This document shows positions 48,934-60,934 of a stretch of DNA of 64,000 nucleotides, piece by piece. Under the pieces are notes generated by a model. That model searched no databases, was not told the origin of the DNA, and was given only the letters and a program-made list of their open reading frames with translations. The stretch covers positions 6,319,001 through 6,383,000 of the forward strand of contig NZ_CP040094.1 in NCBI RefSeq assembly GCF_013343235.1. The letters run 5' to 3'. The DNA comes from Nostoc sp. TCL240-02 (lineage in GTDB: Bacteria > Cyanobacteriota > Cyanobacteriia > Cyanobacteriales > Nostocaceae). Numbering within the stretch: the first letter of the stretch is position 1; every line of letters begins with the position of its first letter. The position numbers were made by a program, and so were the translations under genes.

Positions 48934-51900
48934 TTGAAAGGAACACGTTCCCTTCTAGCACCCTATGCTGTTGCACTATTGGCTGTTAGTAGCACATTGC
49001 TACTAACACTATTGCTACAGCCACTACTGAAACCAACTATATTCCTGCTGTTTTTTGCTGCCGTGGCGGTTAGTGCTTGGTATGGTGGTATGGAAGCAGG
49101 GTTGCTGGCTACTGCTTTATCTACTTTAACCGTTAGCTATTTTTTCTTAGAGCCAGTGTTTTCGCTCTCGGTTGCGAGTCTAGACAACATCAGACGGTTA
49201 GGCTTGTTTGTTCTGGTGACAACATTCATCACCTTGCTAAACTCAGAGTTACGCACTGCTAAACAACATCTTCAAATGAGTTTGCAGAAGTTAAAACTGA
49301 GTGAGGCAAAGTTTAGAAGGTTGGTAGAGTCCAACATTATTGGGGTAATTGTAGCCAATATGGATGGAGCGATCGCAGAAGCGAATGATGCTTTTTTACG
49401 AATGGTAGGTTATTCGCAAGAAGATTTAGTTGCCGGGCGGGTTCGATGGCGCGATTTGATCTCAGCAAAATATATTGAAGCAAACAACAGTGCGATGCCT
49501 ACGGCGGGCTACGCCTACGCAGAACTTAAAACCAAAGATGTGTGTCAGCCTTTTGAAAACGAATACATCTGCAAAGATCAGAACTGTGTTCCGATCCTGC
49601 TAAGTTCTGCTTTGTTAGAAAATAATTCTAACGATATTATCTCTTTTGTCCTTGATTTAAGCGAACGCAAACAGGTAGAGCTTGCCCTATGCCAAAGCGA
49701 AGAACGCTACCGCGCTTTTTTAGAGCAGAGTTCAGAAGGTATTTGGTGCATTGAACTAGAAGTACCAATTTCGCCAGACTGTCCAGCAGATGAACAAATT
49801 CAACATTTTTACCAATATGTTTACTTAGCCGAATGCAACAATGTGATGGCGCAGATGTATGGCTGTTCTCGTACCGAAGAAATTATCAACGCCAGACTAG
49901 GAGATTTTCTCGTTCCCTCCGATCCACATAATATTGCATACCTGCGTAATTTTATCCGTTCTAACTACCGATTAATCGATGCAGAGTCTCACGAAATAGA
50001 TAAGCAAGGTAATTCCAAATATTTTTTGAATAATCTGGTGGGAATTGTCGAAAATGGGCTTTTAGTTAGAGCCTGGGGAACTCAACGCGATATCACAGAA
50101 CGCAAGCGAGCCGAAGCAGCACTGTGTCAACGAGAAGATGAACTGCGGCTAATTACAAATGCTGTACCCGTCCAGATTTCTTATGTTGATACCCAGCAGC
50201 GTTATCGCTTTAATAACAAGGGATATGAAGATTGGTTTGGGCTATCCGCTTCCGAAATTCATGGTAAACACATTAAAGAAATTCTCGGAGAGTCGGTTTA
50301 TCAGTCAATTCTTCCTTATGTAGAAGCAGTACTTTCAGGAGAACAAGTAACTTACGAAACCCAATTACCCCATAAAGATGGCACACACCATTACATAAAT
50401 GTAAATTACGTTCCCCAGTTCAATCAGCAAGGAAAAGTTGAAGGATTTGTTGCCCTAATCACAGATATTACACTTCACAAATTAGCAGAAGCAGCACTAA
50501 AACAGAGCGAGAAACGGTTAAAGACACTCACCGAAAAAGTCCGCATAATTCCTTGGGAGGTAAATGCCACTACCGGAAATTTTACTTATGTAGGGCCGCA
50601 AACCATTGAGATTCTTGGCTATCCATTATCAGACTGGTACATCGATGATTTCTGGGCAAAACATATACATCCAGAAGATCGAGAATGGGCTATCCAGTAT
50701 TGTCAAGAATCTTCTTTAACACTGAATAATTATGAATTTGAATACAGAATGTTAGCTGCTGATGGCAGAATTGTCTGGCTATATGACATTGTTAATGTCG
50801 TGCGGGATGATAATGGGCCGCAGATGCTACATGGATTTATGCTCGATATTACCGATCGCAAACAAGCAGAGCAAGAACGCGAACAATTGCTTGAACGCGA
50901 ACAAGTAGCACGGGCTGATGCAGAAACTGCAAACCGGATGAAAGATGAATTTCTCGCCACCCTCTCCCACGAACTTCGCACACCCTTAAACGCCATATTA
51001 GGTTGGACGCAGCTACTTAGGAGTCGCAAGTTTGATGAGGCTACAACTGCACGGGCGTTAGAAACAATTGAGCGTAATACTAGATCCTTGACGCAACTGA
51101 TTGAAGATGTTTTAGATGTATCACGAATTATTAGAGGTACACTTCATCTAAGTATGCATCGGGTAAAACTTGTACCACTTTTAGAGGCGGCAATCGATAC
51201 TGTGCGCCCAGCAGCCGAGGCTAAAGAAATTAGCATCAACTGTAGATTTGATGGTGAAGTTGGGGTAATTGTGGGTGATGTCAACCGCTTGCAACAGGTT
51301 GTGTGGAATTTGCTCTCCAATGCCGTCAAGTTTACACCCAAGGGTGGAAGAGTTGATGTGCAATTGGAACGAATTGAATCTTCTGTGCAAATTCGAGTTA
51401 GCGATACAGGAATGGGGATTGCTGCTGAATTTCTCCCCCATGTATTTGAGCGCTTCCGTCAAGCTGACAGTTCGATTACGCGATCGCACGGCGGATTAGG
51501 ATTAGGGTTAGCGATCGTCCGCCACTTGGTAGAATTACACGGTGGCACAGTCTCTGTAGAAAGTCCAGGAATCGGACAGGGAGCAACATTCATTGTTAAT
51601 CTGCCCATGAAAGCCGTTTATGTAGAAGCTAATGCAGCAGAGCAGCTTTCAGCTGTGGTCAATATCCAAGAGGTTAACAATTACCTGCCCAGGCTAGACG
51701 ACTTGCGAGTGCTGATCGTTGATGATGAGGAAGACGCGCGTCATTTACTCACCACAATTCTAGAACAGTATGGGGCGCAAGTTATAGCAGTTGCATCTGC
51801 AAGTGATGCACTGCTTGCTTTACAAAAAGTTTGTCCTCATATAATGGTGAGCGACATCGGTATGCCACAAGAAGATGGCTATGCACTAATTCGGCAAGTG

Positions 51901-52074
51901 AGGGCGCTACCAGCAGAACGAGGAGGGCGGGTTCCAGCAGTGGCGTTGACAGCTTATGCTAGAGCGGAAGATCGGACGCAAGCTTTGTTAGCAGGCTTTC
52001 AACTCCACGTTCCCAAGCCAGTGAATCCCGCCGAGTTAGCTGCTGTAGTTGCCAACCTCACTGGACGCACTTGA
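48934..52074 (+). CDS. Hybrid histidine kinase with DUF4118 membrane part and PAS domains
   Basis: 1046 aa. TTG start supported by AGGAGAA seven bases upstream. Four membrane helices fill about 7-105 in the DUF4118 (KdpD-like) pattern. PAS-type domains lie near 125-245, 255-390, 400-515 and 525-650. HisKA has SHELRTPLNAIL near 677, HATPase has NLLSNAVKFTP near 800 and GGLGLGLAIV near 860. A receiver domain ends the protein (VDDEEDARHLL near 929, phosphorylated D in VSDIGMP near 973, KPV near 1028). An inner-membrane or cytoplasmic sensor that phosphorylates its own receiver; the output partner is not encoded nearby. Confidence 0.92.
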   Translation: MKGTRSLLAPYAVALLAVSSTLLLTLLLQPLLKPTIFLLFFAAVAVSAWYGGMEAGLLATALSTLTVSYFFLEPVFSLSVASLDNIRRLGLFVLVTTFITLLNSELRTAKQHLQMSLQKLKLSEAKFRRLVESNIIGVIVANMDGAIAEANDAFLRMVGYSQEDLVAGRVRWRDLISAKYIEANNSAMPTAGYAYAELKTKDVCQPFENEYICKDQNCVPILLSSALLENNSNDIISFVLDLSERKQVELALCQSEERYRAFLEQSSEGIWCIELEVPISPDCPADEQIQHFYQYVYLAECNNVMAQMYGCSRTEEIINARLGDFLVPSDPHNIAYLRNFIRSNYRLIDAESHEIDKQGNSKYFLNNLVGIVENGLLVRAWGTQRDITERKRAEAALCQREDELRLITNAVPVQISYVDTQQRYRFNNKGYEDWFGLSASEIHGKHIKEILGESVYQSILPYVEAVLSGEQVTYETQLPHKDGTHHYINVNYVPQFNQQGKVEGFVALITDITLHKLAEAALKQSEKRLKTLTEKVRIIPWEVNATTGNFTYVGPQTIEILGYPLSDWYIDDFWAKHIHPEDREWAIQYCQESSLTLNNYEFEYRMLAADGRIVWLYDIVNVVRDDNGPQMLHGFMLDITDRKQAEQEREQLLEREQVARADAETANRMKDEFLATLSHELRTPLNAILGWTQLLRSRKFDEATTARALETIERNTRSLTQLIEDVLDVSRIIRGTLHLSMHRVKLVPLLEAAIDTVRPAAEAKEISINCRFDGEVGVIVGDVNRLQQVVWNLLSNAVKFTPKGGRVDVQLERIESSVQIRVSDTGMGIAAEFLPHVFERFRQADSSITRSHGGLGLGLAIVRHLVELHGGTVSVESPGIGQGATFIVNLPMKAVYVEANAAEQLSAVVNIQEVNNYLPRLDDLRVLIVDDEEDARHLLTTILEQYGAQVIAVASASDALLALQKVCPHIMVSDIGMPQEDGYALIRQVRALPAERGGRVPAVALTAYARAEDRTQALLAGFQLHVPKPVNPAELAAVVANLTGRT

Positions 52075-52075
52075 A

Positions 52076-52107
52076 AAATTAAAAATTAAAAATTAAAAAT
52101 TAAAAAG
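52076..52107. repeat. AAAAATT heptamer run
   Basis: Four AAAAATT units directly after the kinase stop codon; a common Nostoc heptamer repeat. Confidence 0.85.
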
Positions 52108-52125
52108 AAATATTGAATCCATCTT

Positions 52126-52216
52126 AGGACTTACGCAAAATCATGATAAAACGAACCGCAAAGGACGCAAAGGACACAAAGGAATAAGAGTTTTAGAGGG
52201 TTCTTGCGTAAGTCCT
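52126..52216. mobile_element. MITE-like element with 13-bp inverted repeats AGGACTTACGCAA
   Basis: AGGACTTACGCAA (52126-52138) and its exact complement (52204-52216) flank 65 bases. The interior carries GAACCGCAAAGGACGCAAAG, as in the 44211 element, although the ends differ. No ORF. Confidence 0.7.
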
Positions 52217-52356
52217 GAACTATCCAATTTACTCAGATAATATTTTTCTTTCTCCCCCTGCCCCCCTGCCTAGACAGCGATGGGATATTTTTTTATTTGG
52301 AAGTCCCTTGACGGGGACTAGAATTAGAATTGACGTGACGTTTCTTAATAGCTAAA

Positions 52357-54201
52357 GTGTCAGATTCTCTGCCATTGCGCGATCGCTATCTTGCCTTAAT
52401 CGATGAAATTGTCGAAAGCACCCTTAAGGGCAAAATTAGCTCTGTTGATATGGTGTATCAAATGCTGCTTAAAGGAATTACTTCCGGTACAGGGGAAGTC
52501 TTTGAGTTAGTTTTGAGCGATCGCCTGAATGCTCTCCAAAGCCAAGTAGATAGTGAAAAAGACGAACTCAAGAAAGGCAAGGCTACTCGCAGTTTGAGAG
52601 CCATTAAGACCATTCAAAGCCAATGGCAACGTTGGCAAGAGCAAAACAAAACAACAGTTGCGATCGCTTCCGCCGTTACAGAAATTACCACAGCCACAGC
52701 TGACGAGCGTCTAGCGACATTTTTACGGATTACTGACCCCAATCAGAAGTATCCGCTAAATTTGCAACAGCTACAGCAATTATCAAAAGCGTTACAGCAA
52801 TTTGCCCAGGCAGATGCTGATTTACAACAGTTTTCCGAAGGGATTACCCGTGGTTTAGCTTCTTGGCAGCGATTGCAAGACAACTTGCTCAGTTGGATGT
52901 ACGAGCAAAAAGAAGCTTTAGGATTTGGCGGCGTACCTGGAGAACGTGGCCCTTGGGCAAGTTGGGCTAAACAACTCAATAGTGAGTTACCCAAAGCACT
53001 GCTTCGCACTTTAGCGATGGAAGAATCAGCAATTGAGTTTGCCCAGCGACAACGAGGAATCACCCTCAGAGATTGGGTGGAAATGGCATTAATTTTACAG
53101 TTCTTGCAACGGGGACTAATTAACTGGTTTGACCAACAAGCTTACGATGTTAAAGCCGGGCCAAAGTTGTCCATTTCCACTTTTTTGACCTTTGCAGTGA
53201 TTTGGAGTCAATTAGCCAGTGGTTTTGCAAGTATTGGCACAGTATACGCCGATGCCTGTTCTCAAATCATGCTCCAGATTTTGCGAACCTTTGCCCAGCG
53301 TCCATATTTTCCCTTTTACGGCGGGATTTTTGCCTCTTTCACTGGCACTTATTTGCGAGATGCCCTCGATTATTTGGATGAACCATTGCGACGGGGTGAG
53401 GGAACTCAGGAAAAAGCGCGAATTTTGACCCTTTTAGGTTATTCGCAGCGTGCTTTAGGACAATACCAGCGCTCAATCGATTTTCATCAGCAGGCGTTAG
53501 AGATAGCTAGGAATGCAGGCGATCGCGCTTGTGAAATTGCCAATCTCAACCACCTCAGCCGTACTTATGTGCAACAGCAAAATTATGCTGAAGCAATTAA
53601 CTACAGCCAACGAGCATTAATATTGAGTCGGCAAGCAGGCGATCGTACAGGCGAAGCAAACGCGCTAGTAAATTTAGGTTACAGCGAAGTTATGCAAGCT
53701 CAAGAACTCGAAAATCTAGAACCCGAAACTTATGAATCTGCAATTAACTATTTGGAACAAGGTTTAAAATTATCAGAAAAATTAGGTGATATTCAAAGTA
53801 AAGCTTTATGTGTCAGCAGCTTAGGAATCGCTTATCTAGTAATTGGTGAACACCAAACTGCAATTAAATATCTTGAAGATGGTTTTAAAACAGCGCAAGT
53901 TTCTGGCGATTTGTATCTGCAAGGGCGGAACTTAGCTTATTTAGCCGAAGCTTATTATCATCTCCAAAATGCTGAAAAAACCGTTTACACAGGATGTTTG
54001 GGAATGTATCTTTTGGAGCAAATTGCTTCTAATGAGTGGCGGCAAGCAGCAGGATTGCTGACAATTTTACAGGGGCAAATTGGGACAGAAGCTTTCCAAA
54101 ATTTCTTACAACAACATCGCCCTAAAATCATTGCAGTTATCGGTGTAGATGGATATGATTACATTCCAAAATTATTAGAAGTATATAAGCAAGATATGTA
54201 A
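52357..54201 (+). CDS. TPR-repeat protein with unknown N-terminal domain
   Basis: 614 aa, GTG start (MSDSLPLRDRYLALIDEIVE). Residues 1-330 are helical and unrecognised, including a hydrophobic stretch FLTFAVIWSQLASGFASIG near 277-295 that may be buried or membrane-associated. Tetratricopeptide repeats cover about 345-560 (ALGQYQRSIDFHQQALEIAR; AEAINYSQRALILSRQAGDR; TAIKYLEDGFKTAQVSGD). They form a scaffold for protein contacts. It lies between two hybrid kinases, but on the opposite strand from the second, so no operon is implied. Confidence 0.85.
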   Translation: MSDSLPLRDRYLALIDEIVESTLKGKISSVDMVYQMLLKGITSGTGEVFELVLSDRLNALQSQVDSEKDELKKGKATRSLRAIKTIQSQWQRWQEQNKTTVAIASAVTEITTATADERLATFLRITDPNQKYPLNLQQLQQLSKALQQFAQADADLQQFSEGITRGLASWQRLQDNLLSWMYEQKEALGFGGVPGERGPWASWAKQLNSELPKALLRTLAMEESAIEFAQRQRGITLRDWVEMALILQFLQRGLINWFDQQAYDVKAGPKLSISTFLTFAVIWSQLASGFASIGTVYADACSQIMLQILRTFAQRPYFPFYGGIFASFTGTYLRDALDYLDEPLRRGEGTQEKARILTLLGYSQRALGQYQRSIDFHQQALEIARNAGDRACEIANLNHLSRTYVQQQNYAEAINYSQRALILSRQAGDRTGEANALVNLGYSEVMQAQELENLEPETYESAINYLEQGLKLSEKLGDIQSKALCVSSLGIAYLVIGEHQTAIKYLEDGFKTAQVSGDLYLQGRNLAYLAEAYYHLQNAEKTVYTGCLGMYLLEQIASNEWRQAAGLLTILQGQIGTEAFQNFLQQHRPKIIAVIGVDGYDYIPKLLEVYKQDM

Positions 54202-54332
54202 ACAAGTGATTTGATGATTTGGATAGCGATATGGTGCCGAGTTTAGATTGTCAATATAACTAGAGGTAAATTACAACCAGTAAAGAGATAAGTTAAAAAC
54301 TATACAGGTAATTGCTGACAAGTTACAGCAGT

Positions 54333-57300
54333 TTACATATTAAGATTTTTCTTGATTAAAAAATCTTGAATACGGTTGATAAATTCTTCTAAATCTGCAA
54401 TTAAATTGACCATACCAGCAGTCTCATGTTTGCGACTCAGTAGTTCTAGTTCTTCTGCGGATTGCTGCATAAGTCTAACTCCCATATTTCCACTAGAACC
54501 CTTGAGATGATGAGCTTCCCATGCAATTTGTTGAAAGTCTTGAGCAGCGAATGCAGCTTTGGTAGACTCTAAATGACTTTGGCTATTTTCTTGAAACAAT
54601 TGCAAAAATTCTAACTCTAACTCTGTATCGTTGTCTGAAAGTTGATGTAAATATTCCCAATCAATTAGTAAGTCGATGAAATTTCTATTTTGACTATCTT
54701 GATTACTAAATGTAGAATCTGCGATCGTAACTGCCTGAGCAGTAATAATTATTTGACTCCAACGTTCTAGCACTACTGCTAAATCTTTTTTAGTTACTGG
54801 TTTGCTTAAATAGTCATCCATCCCTGCATCTCTACAGTTTTGTTGGTCTTCTGCCATAGCGTTAGCAGTAAGAGCAACTACTATAGGCTGCCGATGGCTA
54901 GCAAATGAGCTTGTTGACCGACGACGAATTTCTCTTGTGGTTTCCAAACCATCTAAAATTGGCATTTGGTAATCCATGAAAATCAAGTCGTAAGGAATTT
55001 TATCTAATATCTGCAAAACTTCTTGACCATTGGCGACAACATCAGCCTTATAGCCTAAATTTTGAAGCTGCTTAAGGATGACTTTTTGATTAACAAGGTT
55101 ATCTTCTGCTAGCAACAATTTTAACTTGGGTTTAGTCGAATCATGTATTGTTTCTACCTGTATTGGCACAAACGGTTGCTCAATTCTATAAACATGGGAG
55201 TCATTTAGTTTTGCTTGGCTTCCTAAAACATTGACAATTGTGTCAAACAACCGCGATGGCTTCACAGGCTTGACCAAATAATTAGCAAATCCGATGTTTA
55301 GCGCCCTTTGCACTTCATCTGTTTGATTAGTATAGGTCAACATTATTAAAGGGATATCAGCAATGGTAGGGTTTGTCTTAATTTGTATTCCCAAGTTCAT
55401 CCCATCTATTTCGGACATTTGCATATCAATTACAGCTATATCATAGGGTATTCCTTGCTCGACACTTTGCTGTAAAGCTTGGAGAGCCGTAGTTGCACAA
55501 CTAGCCTCGTCTACGTGCATCCCCCAACGGGTGGCTTGATGATAAATAATTTTGCGATTAGTTGCATTGTCATCTACAACTAATAAGCGCCGTTGACTTA
55601 AAAGCTCATGTTCATGATTTTGATAAACAGCTTGATGCTGTTTGGTGAAAGCTAACTCAAACCAAAATTTAGATCCGTTATCTATCTGACTTTCGACCCC
55701 AATTTCTCCTCCCATCAAATTTACTAACTGTTTACAGATAGCTAATCCTAAACCTGTACCACCATACTTACGTGTAATAGAAGCATCCACTTGAGTAAAT
55801 GGTTGAAAAAGTTTACTTTGGTCTTGTAATGCCATGCCAATTCCTGTATCTATAACGGAGAACTTGATCGTAGCTGTAGCGTAATTTTCTGATTGCAATT
55901 CTGCTCGTATCACCACCTCGCCAGCGCTAGTAAACTTAATGGCATTACCTATCAAGTTCATTAGAACTTGCCGTAGACGATTAGCATCTCCTTGAAGATA
56001 AGTAGGGACATTGCGATGAATCAAGGCGGCAATTTTCAATCCCTTATGATGTGCTTGAGGAGCCAACAATTCTAAAACTTCTTCAACACAACTGGATAAA
56101 TCAAAATCCAGAGTTTCAAGCATCATTTCTCCAGCTTCCAGTTTGGATAAATCCAAAATCTCATTGATGAGATAAAGAAGCGCGTCCCCACTGACACTAA
56201 TTGTTTCTGCTAAATCTCTTTGTTCTGGTGTTAAAGAAGTTTCTAATAGCAAACCAGTCATTCCCAAAACAGCGTTCATGGGAGTGCGAATTTCATGACT
56301 CATGTTCGCCAAAAAACTACTTTTGGCTTCTGAAGCCAATTCTGCTTGTTGACGAGCCATTTCAAGTTCTTGCCGTTGCAGGGTTTCGGCTTCTAATAAC
56401 TTGGCTTGAGTTAAAGCAATGCCTATTTGGTTAGCTAGTTCTCCTAAAAGTTCAATTTCCCAGCTTATCCATTGTCGGGAATGACTACATTGATGGGCAA
56501 TGAGCAATCCCCAAAGTTCATGTTTGAGGATAATGGGGACAACAACGTTAGCCTTAACAGCAAATCTTTGCAGTAATTCAATGTGGCAAGGTTGGATATT
56601 AGCTTGTTCGATATCTGTAATAGTTTGTATTCGTCCTTCACGGTATTTCTGGATGTATTTTTCCTCGAAACAAGTGTCGGTAATATTCTGTCCCAAAACT
56701 GTGGGAAAGTTGGGAAGCACTGCCTCTTGCAGCGCAGTTAAAGAATAATTTGATTCTAGCTGGAAGATTAATACACGGTCTGCCTTTAGAAGCTTTTGCA
56801 CCTCTGTAACGCTGGTTTTGAGGATCTCATCAATTTGTAAAGATTCACGAATTTTTAGGGTGACATTGGCTAACAATTTCGCTCGCAAGTTTTGTTGTTG
56901 CAATTCATTCTCTGCTGTTTTAAGCTGCTGGTAAGCAGTAGCTTGTTGAATTGCGATCGCCATCTGGGTCGAAAGCTGTTGCACTAGAGAGATTTCTTCG
57001 GCTTGCCAAAATCGAGGAGCAAGGCTCTCAACAACGTTCAGTAGTCCCCACAGATTGCCACTTTGGATAATTGGAACCAAAATTTTGGCCCTAGTCTGCA
57101 ACTTTTTCAATAGTTCTCGGTGGCAATCACTGATCTGTGCTGTGTAGATATCAGACACAACTCGAATTTCTTCATGGTGATATAGATCAAACACATCAGT
57201 AGCACAACAGGTATCGTGAACCTGTTTACCCAGGTAAGAAGCATAACCATTCTTTACTGAATCTGCCACCACAACCATGCTCAAGTCGGGTTGAAACTGC

Positions 57301-58445
57301 AAGATCATCGCGCGATCGCAATTTAAAAGCGATCGCACTTCTTGAACTGTTGTGTCGAGAATATCCTGTAGGTTGAGTGAAGAATGGACTTGCCTAGCAA
57401 TAGTTGCAATTAATTGTTCCCGCTCTGCTTTTGCCTTGAGTGTAGCTGTACGCTGTTGGACTAGCTCCTCTAATTCGGCGTTGCGATTTTTCAGCAGTGC
57501 TAATTTCTCTGCTTCTAATCGATTCACCTGATATTCCAATACTTCAACTAAATTAGTTAACTCGATCGGATTAAGTACTTTCAAAATACTGGTCTGGGTG
57601 ACGATCCCTAATAACTCTCCTTGAGTTCCAGTCACAGCTATCCGCTTGACCAAGTATTGCCGCATTAGCTCTTGAACTCTCCACAGAGAGTAGTCAGGGC
57701 TGACTGAGAAAACTGGCGTACTCATCACAACCTCGGCCTGGAAATGTTCAAAATCCAGTTCTAATGCTTGAAATTGGACAATATCTCGCTCTGTCACAAT
57801 CCCGACAGGTACTTGGATCAGTTGCCCTTGTGCCACTCGTTCTTTTACAAGCATCACCGAACTGACCCGATTTTCTGCCATCAGGTGAGTAATCGCTAGC
57901 ATAGAGACACTTGGAGCAGCACAAATCACTCCAGAAGTCATCACATCTTTCGCTAGACGTAGGTGTAGCAAGTCTATTGGACGCGACAATTGCTGTAAGC
58001 TCTCATGAGTCAATAGTCCAACTATTTCATCTTGTTCATTGAGCAGTGGCAAGTGGCGAATCCGATACTGCTGGAGTAAATTGACAGCTAAAAACAGGTC
58101 GGTAAATGCAGATTGATGTAAGCTAATGACTGGATGTGCCATCACATCAGCGATCGCCAGATTATCTAATCTTCGCATTTGAGAACTGAGGCGAACCACG
58201 TCTCGTTCAGTAAAAATCCCTAATAACTGATTCCCTTCAACAATTAACACGCAGCTTGATCGCGCTTCAAGATGCCTGGCTTCAATTTCCATATCTGCTT
58301 CTCTTGAAGATGAACACACAGTGCGACTACCACTCATCTGAGCGATCACCGCCATCACAGATGTACTTGGCGAAACGATCAGTGGGTTGCGAACAATCGC
58401 TGACTCCAAATCAGCTTCTGTCAAAGCAGTGGAAGATATGAACAT
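54333..58445 (-). CDS. Large hybrid histidine kinase with CBS, GAF, two receivers and Hpt
   Basis: 1370 aa. CBS motifs in tandem fill about 1-290 ([25 protein letters not shown]). A coiled coil lies near 300-345, and two GAF domains near 350-505 and 525-680 carry cysteines but are of unknown ligand. HisKA has [13 protein letters not shown] near 714, HATPase has [14 protein letters not shown] near 835 and [10 protein letters not shown] near 900. REC1 starts [12 protein letters not shown] near 963, REC2 [12 protein letters not shown] near 1110 with [11 protein letters not shown], and the C-terminal Hpt has [12 protein letters not shown] near 1305. A complete phosphorelay in one chain, cytoplasmic. 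CBS domains suggest control by adenine nucleotides. Confidence 0.93.
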   Translation of the reverse strand: MFISSTALTEADLESAIVRNPLIVSPSTSVMAVIAQMSGSRTVCSSSREADMEIEARHLEARSSCVLIVEGNQLLGIFTERDVVRLSSQMRRLDNLAIADVMAHPVISLHQSAFTDLFLAVNLLQQYRIRHLPLLNEQDEIVGLLTHESLQQLSRPIDLLHLRLAKDVMTSGVICAAPSVSMLAITHLMAENRVSSVMLVKERVAQGQLIQVPVGIVTERDIVQFQALELDFEHFQAEVVMSTPVFSVSPDYSLWRVQELMRQYLVKRIAVTGTQGELLGIVTQTSILKVLNPIELTNLVEVLEYQVNRLEAEKLALLKNRNAELEELVQQRTATLKAKAEREQLIATIARQVHSSLNLQDILDTTVQEVRSLLNCDRAMILQFQPDLSMVVVADSVKNGYASYLGKQVHDTCCATDVFDLYHHEEIRVVSDIYTAQISDCHRELLKKLQTRAKILVPIIQSGNLWGLLNVVESLAPRFWQAEEISLVQQLSTQMAIAIQQATAYQQLKTAENELQQQNLRAKLLANVTLKIRESLQIDEILKTSVTEVQKLLKADRVLIFQLESNYSLTALQEAVLPNFPTVLGQNITDTCFEEKYIQKYREGRIQTITDIEQANIQPCHIELLQRFAVKANVVVPIILKHELWGLLIAHQCSHSRQWISWEIELLGELANQIGIALTQAKLLEAETLQRQELEMARQQAELASEAKSSFLANMSHEIRTPMNAVLGMTGLLLETSLTPEQRDLAETISVSGDALLYLINEILDLSKLEAGEMMLETLDFDLSSCVEEVLELLAPQAHHKGLKIAALIHRNVPTYLQGDANRLRQVLMNLIGNAIKFTSAGEVVIRAELQSENYATATIKFSVIDTGIGMALQDQSKLFQPFTQVDASITRKYGGTGLGLAICKQLVNLMGGEIGVESQIDNGSKFWFELAFTKQHQAVYQNHEHELLSQRRLLVVDDNATNRKIIYHQATRWGMHVDEASCATTALQALQQSVEQGIPYDIAVIDMQMSEIDGMNLGIQIKTNPTIADIPLIMLTYTNQTDEVQRALNIGFANYLVKPVKPSRLFDTIVNVLGSQAKLNDSHVYRIEQPFVPIQVETIHDSTKPKLKLLLAEDNLVNQKVILKQLQNLGYKADVVANGQEVLQILDKIPYDLIFMDYQMPILDGLETTREIRRRSTSSFASHRQPIVVALTANAMAEDQQNCRDAGMDDYLSKPVTKKDLAVVLERWSQIIITAQAVTIADSTFSNQDSQNRNFIDLLIDWEYLHQLSDNDTELELEFLQLFQENSQSHLESTKAAFAAQDFQQIAWEAHHLKGSSGNMGVRLMQQSAEELELLSRKHETAGMVNLIADLEEFINRIQDFLIKKNLNM

Positions 58446-58675
58446 TCTTACAAAGACATTTCAAATGTTTCAACTGACACTTTATAATGCCCTTTCCACT
58501 ACCCTATTTAACACGGGCACTAAAATATAAAAGAAAATAAACCGATATCTTCCAACAATTCAATAACGCATCTACGTTAAAAAATGACTTTGACATAACC
58601 CAAGCATATTGCCTTACAAAGGAGGGTTAGACGATATTCCCAAGCAAAATATCACTAATACTAAGCAGATTGCTG
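58446..58675. other. Upstream region of the hybrid kinase
   Basis: AT-rich, no gene and no clear operator. It probably holds the promoter of the 1370-aa kinase. Confidence 0.5.
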
Positions 58676-58784
58676 TAAGTAAGTTGGCACAATAAAATCA
58701 AACTATGTAATATTAATGAACTAGCCTAAAACCATTTTAGCTATTGCCTTATCCTAACGACAATTATTTACGCCAACTTACTTA
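58676..58784. mobile_element. MITE-like element with 13-bp inverted repeats TAAGTAAGTTGGC
   Basis: TAAGTAAGTTGGC (58676-58688) and its complement (58772-58784) flank 83 bases with no ORF. The right end lies three bases from the stop codon of the restriction-modification gene. Confidence 0.65.
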
Positions 58785-58787
58785 TAT

Positions 58788-60887
58788 TCAAGAAATTTGC
58801 TTCTTTTCTATTTGGTAAGCCTGTAATAGATATTCACCATTGAAATGAATCAGGTGAGTTGAATCTTCAGCAACCCAAACATCTGTTTCCCAAGCAATCT
58901 CTGCAAGATATGCCACCATTGCCTTACGGCTGAGAAATGTTGTTACCATCACCAGAGGGATTTCAGCACTTCTGAATAAGACTTCAAATTCTTTCTTCCA
59001 TTTAGGATTAATTGGCCCATGTGAAATTACAGCTTTAATCAGCACCAACCAGTTATTTGTTGTGAAGTGAATAATTACATCTGGCATTTTGCCGTGAGAA
59101 TCGATGTTAACGCCTAAATCTGTTAATGCTGCTGCATCAAAATGGGCAAACTTTTCATCTGTATCGCCAACATAGATGAGCTTTCCATTAGGTGTAAAAC
59201 GAAAAGCAAAATCATTAATAATTTTTTCAATCAGAATATTTTGACCACCTGGCGATAAAGTTTTAATATCTCCATCAATTACTATGGGAATACGAGACAT
59301 TTCCCGTTCTTGAGCATACTGCTTTTTCAAAGTTTCAACTGAAGCAAGATAAGTACAGATGCTTTTTTCCCATTCTTCAGTACCATAGGTTCGTAAGAGT
59401 TCGAGCGCACTATTCTGAATTTGATATGCAGTTTTTGGACTATTAACAGGGCGGCTTAAATTATCTGGATTAGCAACTATCAAACCTGCATCCAGAAATT
59501 GATGCACTGTCTGGCGGCGAACTGTTTCCCGTGTGTTGGGCTTATAAGTTTTGCCATAATGTTGAGCCATAAAGTCCATTATCGGCGTAATTCCCATCAA
59601 AGGGGAAGTTGCAAATTGCCAAGAGTCTGTCGGTTTTAAGCCAAGCAACGCTAGAAGAGTTAAAGCTGACCGTTCGTTCAGTTGTGTTCGAGGAAATCCC
59701 AATTGTGTCAATATTTGCAGCGCTTCATCAATTCGTGACTTAGTTACAATTGGATTATTCTCTGACAGATTCGACATACTCTGTAGCTGATTTTCTATAA
59801 GTTCATCAATTTTCCGCAAACAAGGAAACTGCTCTGTAATCTCTATCCCTAAAGCTAATAACTGTTCCAAATTAGAGTACTTTAATTTTCGCAAATCTGT
59901 GGCATTTACCTGAGTATGCCCATTGAACAACCGAAAAAAAGCATCAACTAAGGTTGAATTTAGATAAATAGCAAGCCCACGAGCCAAGCTAAGGCTAAGT
60001 CCCCGTCCATCTTTATGAAAGTAATTCAAGTGATTTTCAAAGCCGACATAGGCATAATTAAATTGATTGGCATCATAAACCATTGCGACAACACGCCTTT
60101 TTTCTTCTTTCGATGAAAATCTTTTGCATAAGACATAATGCTCATTTGGAATCAAAAGATTGGCTGTTTTTTCTAGGGAAACTATCGCTTGAGGCTTTTT
60201 GGTGATTTTTGGGTGTTCTACATATCCATTCGCTAAGTTCACCGGATAAATTAAAGGAACCGTATTGTTTTCTAGATTTACTCTTAAGTACTCTTTTGAT
60301 CGAAAATCTACTACCCGTCCGGTTGAAACTGTTATTCCTAAATCTTTCAAAGTGCAGGGAAAAATTTCAATTCGCTCAACGATTTGCTTGCTAATCTTAT
60401 CTGGAATAATATGAATAAACTGCTCTTGATCGTTGGGATTAACTAAGGCTGTATATGGTACAGATTGTGACATTATCAAGTCATCATTAGCCCCAAAACT
60501 AGTATTGATAATGACGCTGCTAGATTTTTGCCTTTTTTTTATAGCTTGGATGATAATAGTTTCCTGCAAAATATCATCGTCACTAAATGCTTCTTGCCGC
60601 GACTCAAAAAGATGTACTTGTTGTAAAGCCATCATCTCTAAAAACATTTTGCGGAAGTCACGGAAATATGGCCCATTACAAAAACAAAAACTACGTGGGG
60701 TAATTGCTACAAACTCCCCACTTGGTTTTAGAAGTTGCGCTGTAGCTGCCATAAAACCAGTGTAAAGATTGCTAGTTTCCAAACCGATGGAATGCAGCAA
60801 TTCACGCACCTTAGAATTAGCATTAATTTTTAAATAAGGCGGGTTGAGAATAGCATGGGTAAATTCTGTTGCCTTTGCACTATTCAA
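58788..60887 (-). pseudogene. Restriction-modification fusion (Eco57I-type methylase plus BsuBI/PstI-type nuclease), 5' part missing
   Basis: A 699-aa reading frame from a TTG; the frame is open 29 codons further up (ending at a TAA at 60977-60975), giving KFLVLTEPYDFIEDAVRLLQ. The product begins just before the adenine-methylase motif IV, ILNPPYLKI near residue 14, so the SAM-binding motif I region that should precede it is absent. Target-recognition-like sequence follows. The C-terminal 330 residues match BsuBI/PstI nucleases (KLIYVGDTDEKFAHFDAAAL; GVNIDSHGKMPDVIIHF; TDVWVAEDSTHLIHFNGEYL). The nuclease half looks whole. The lost N-terminus abuts a tandem duplication made of genomic repeats, so a deletion or rearrangement is likely. 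Confidence 0.75.
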
Positions 60888-60934
60888 TAAACCAATCTGA
60901 AGTAGCCTGACTGCATCTTCGATAAAATCATACG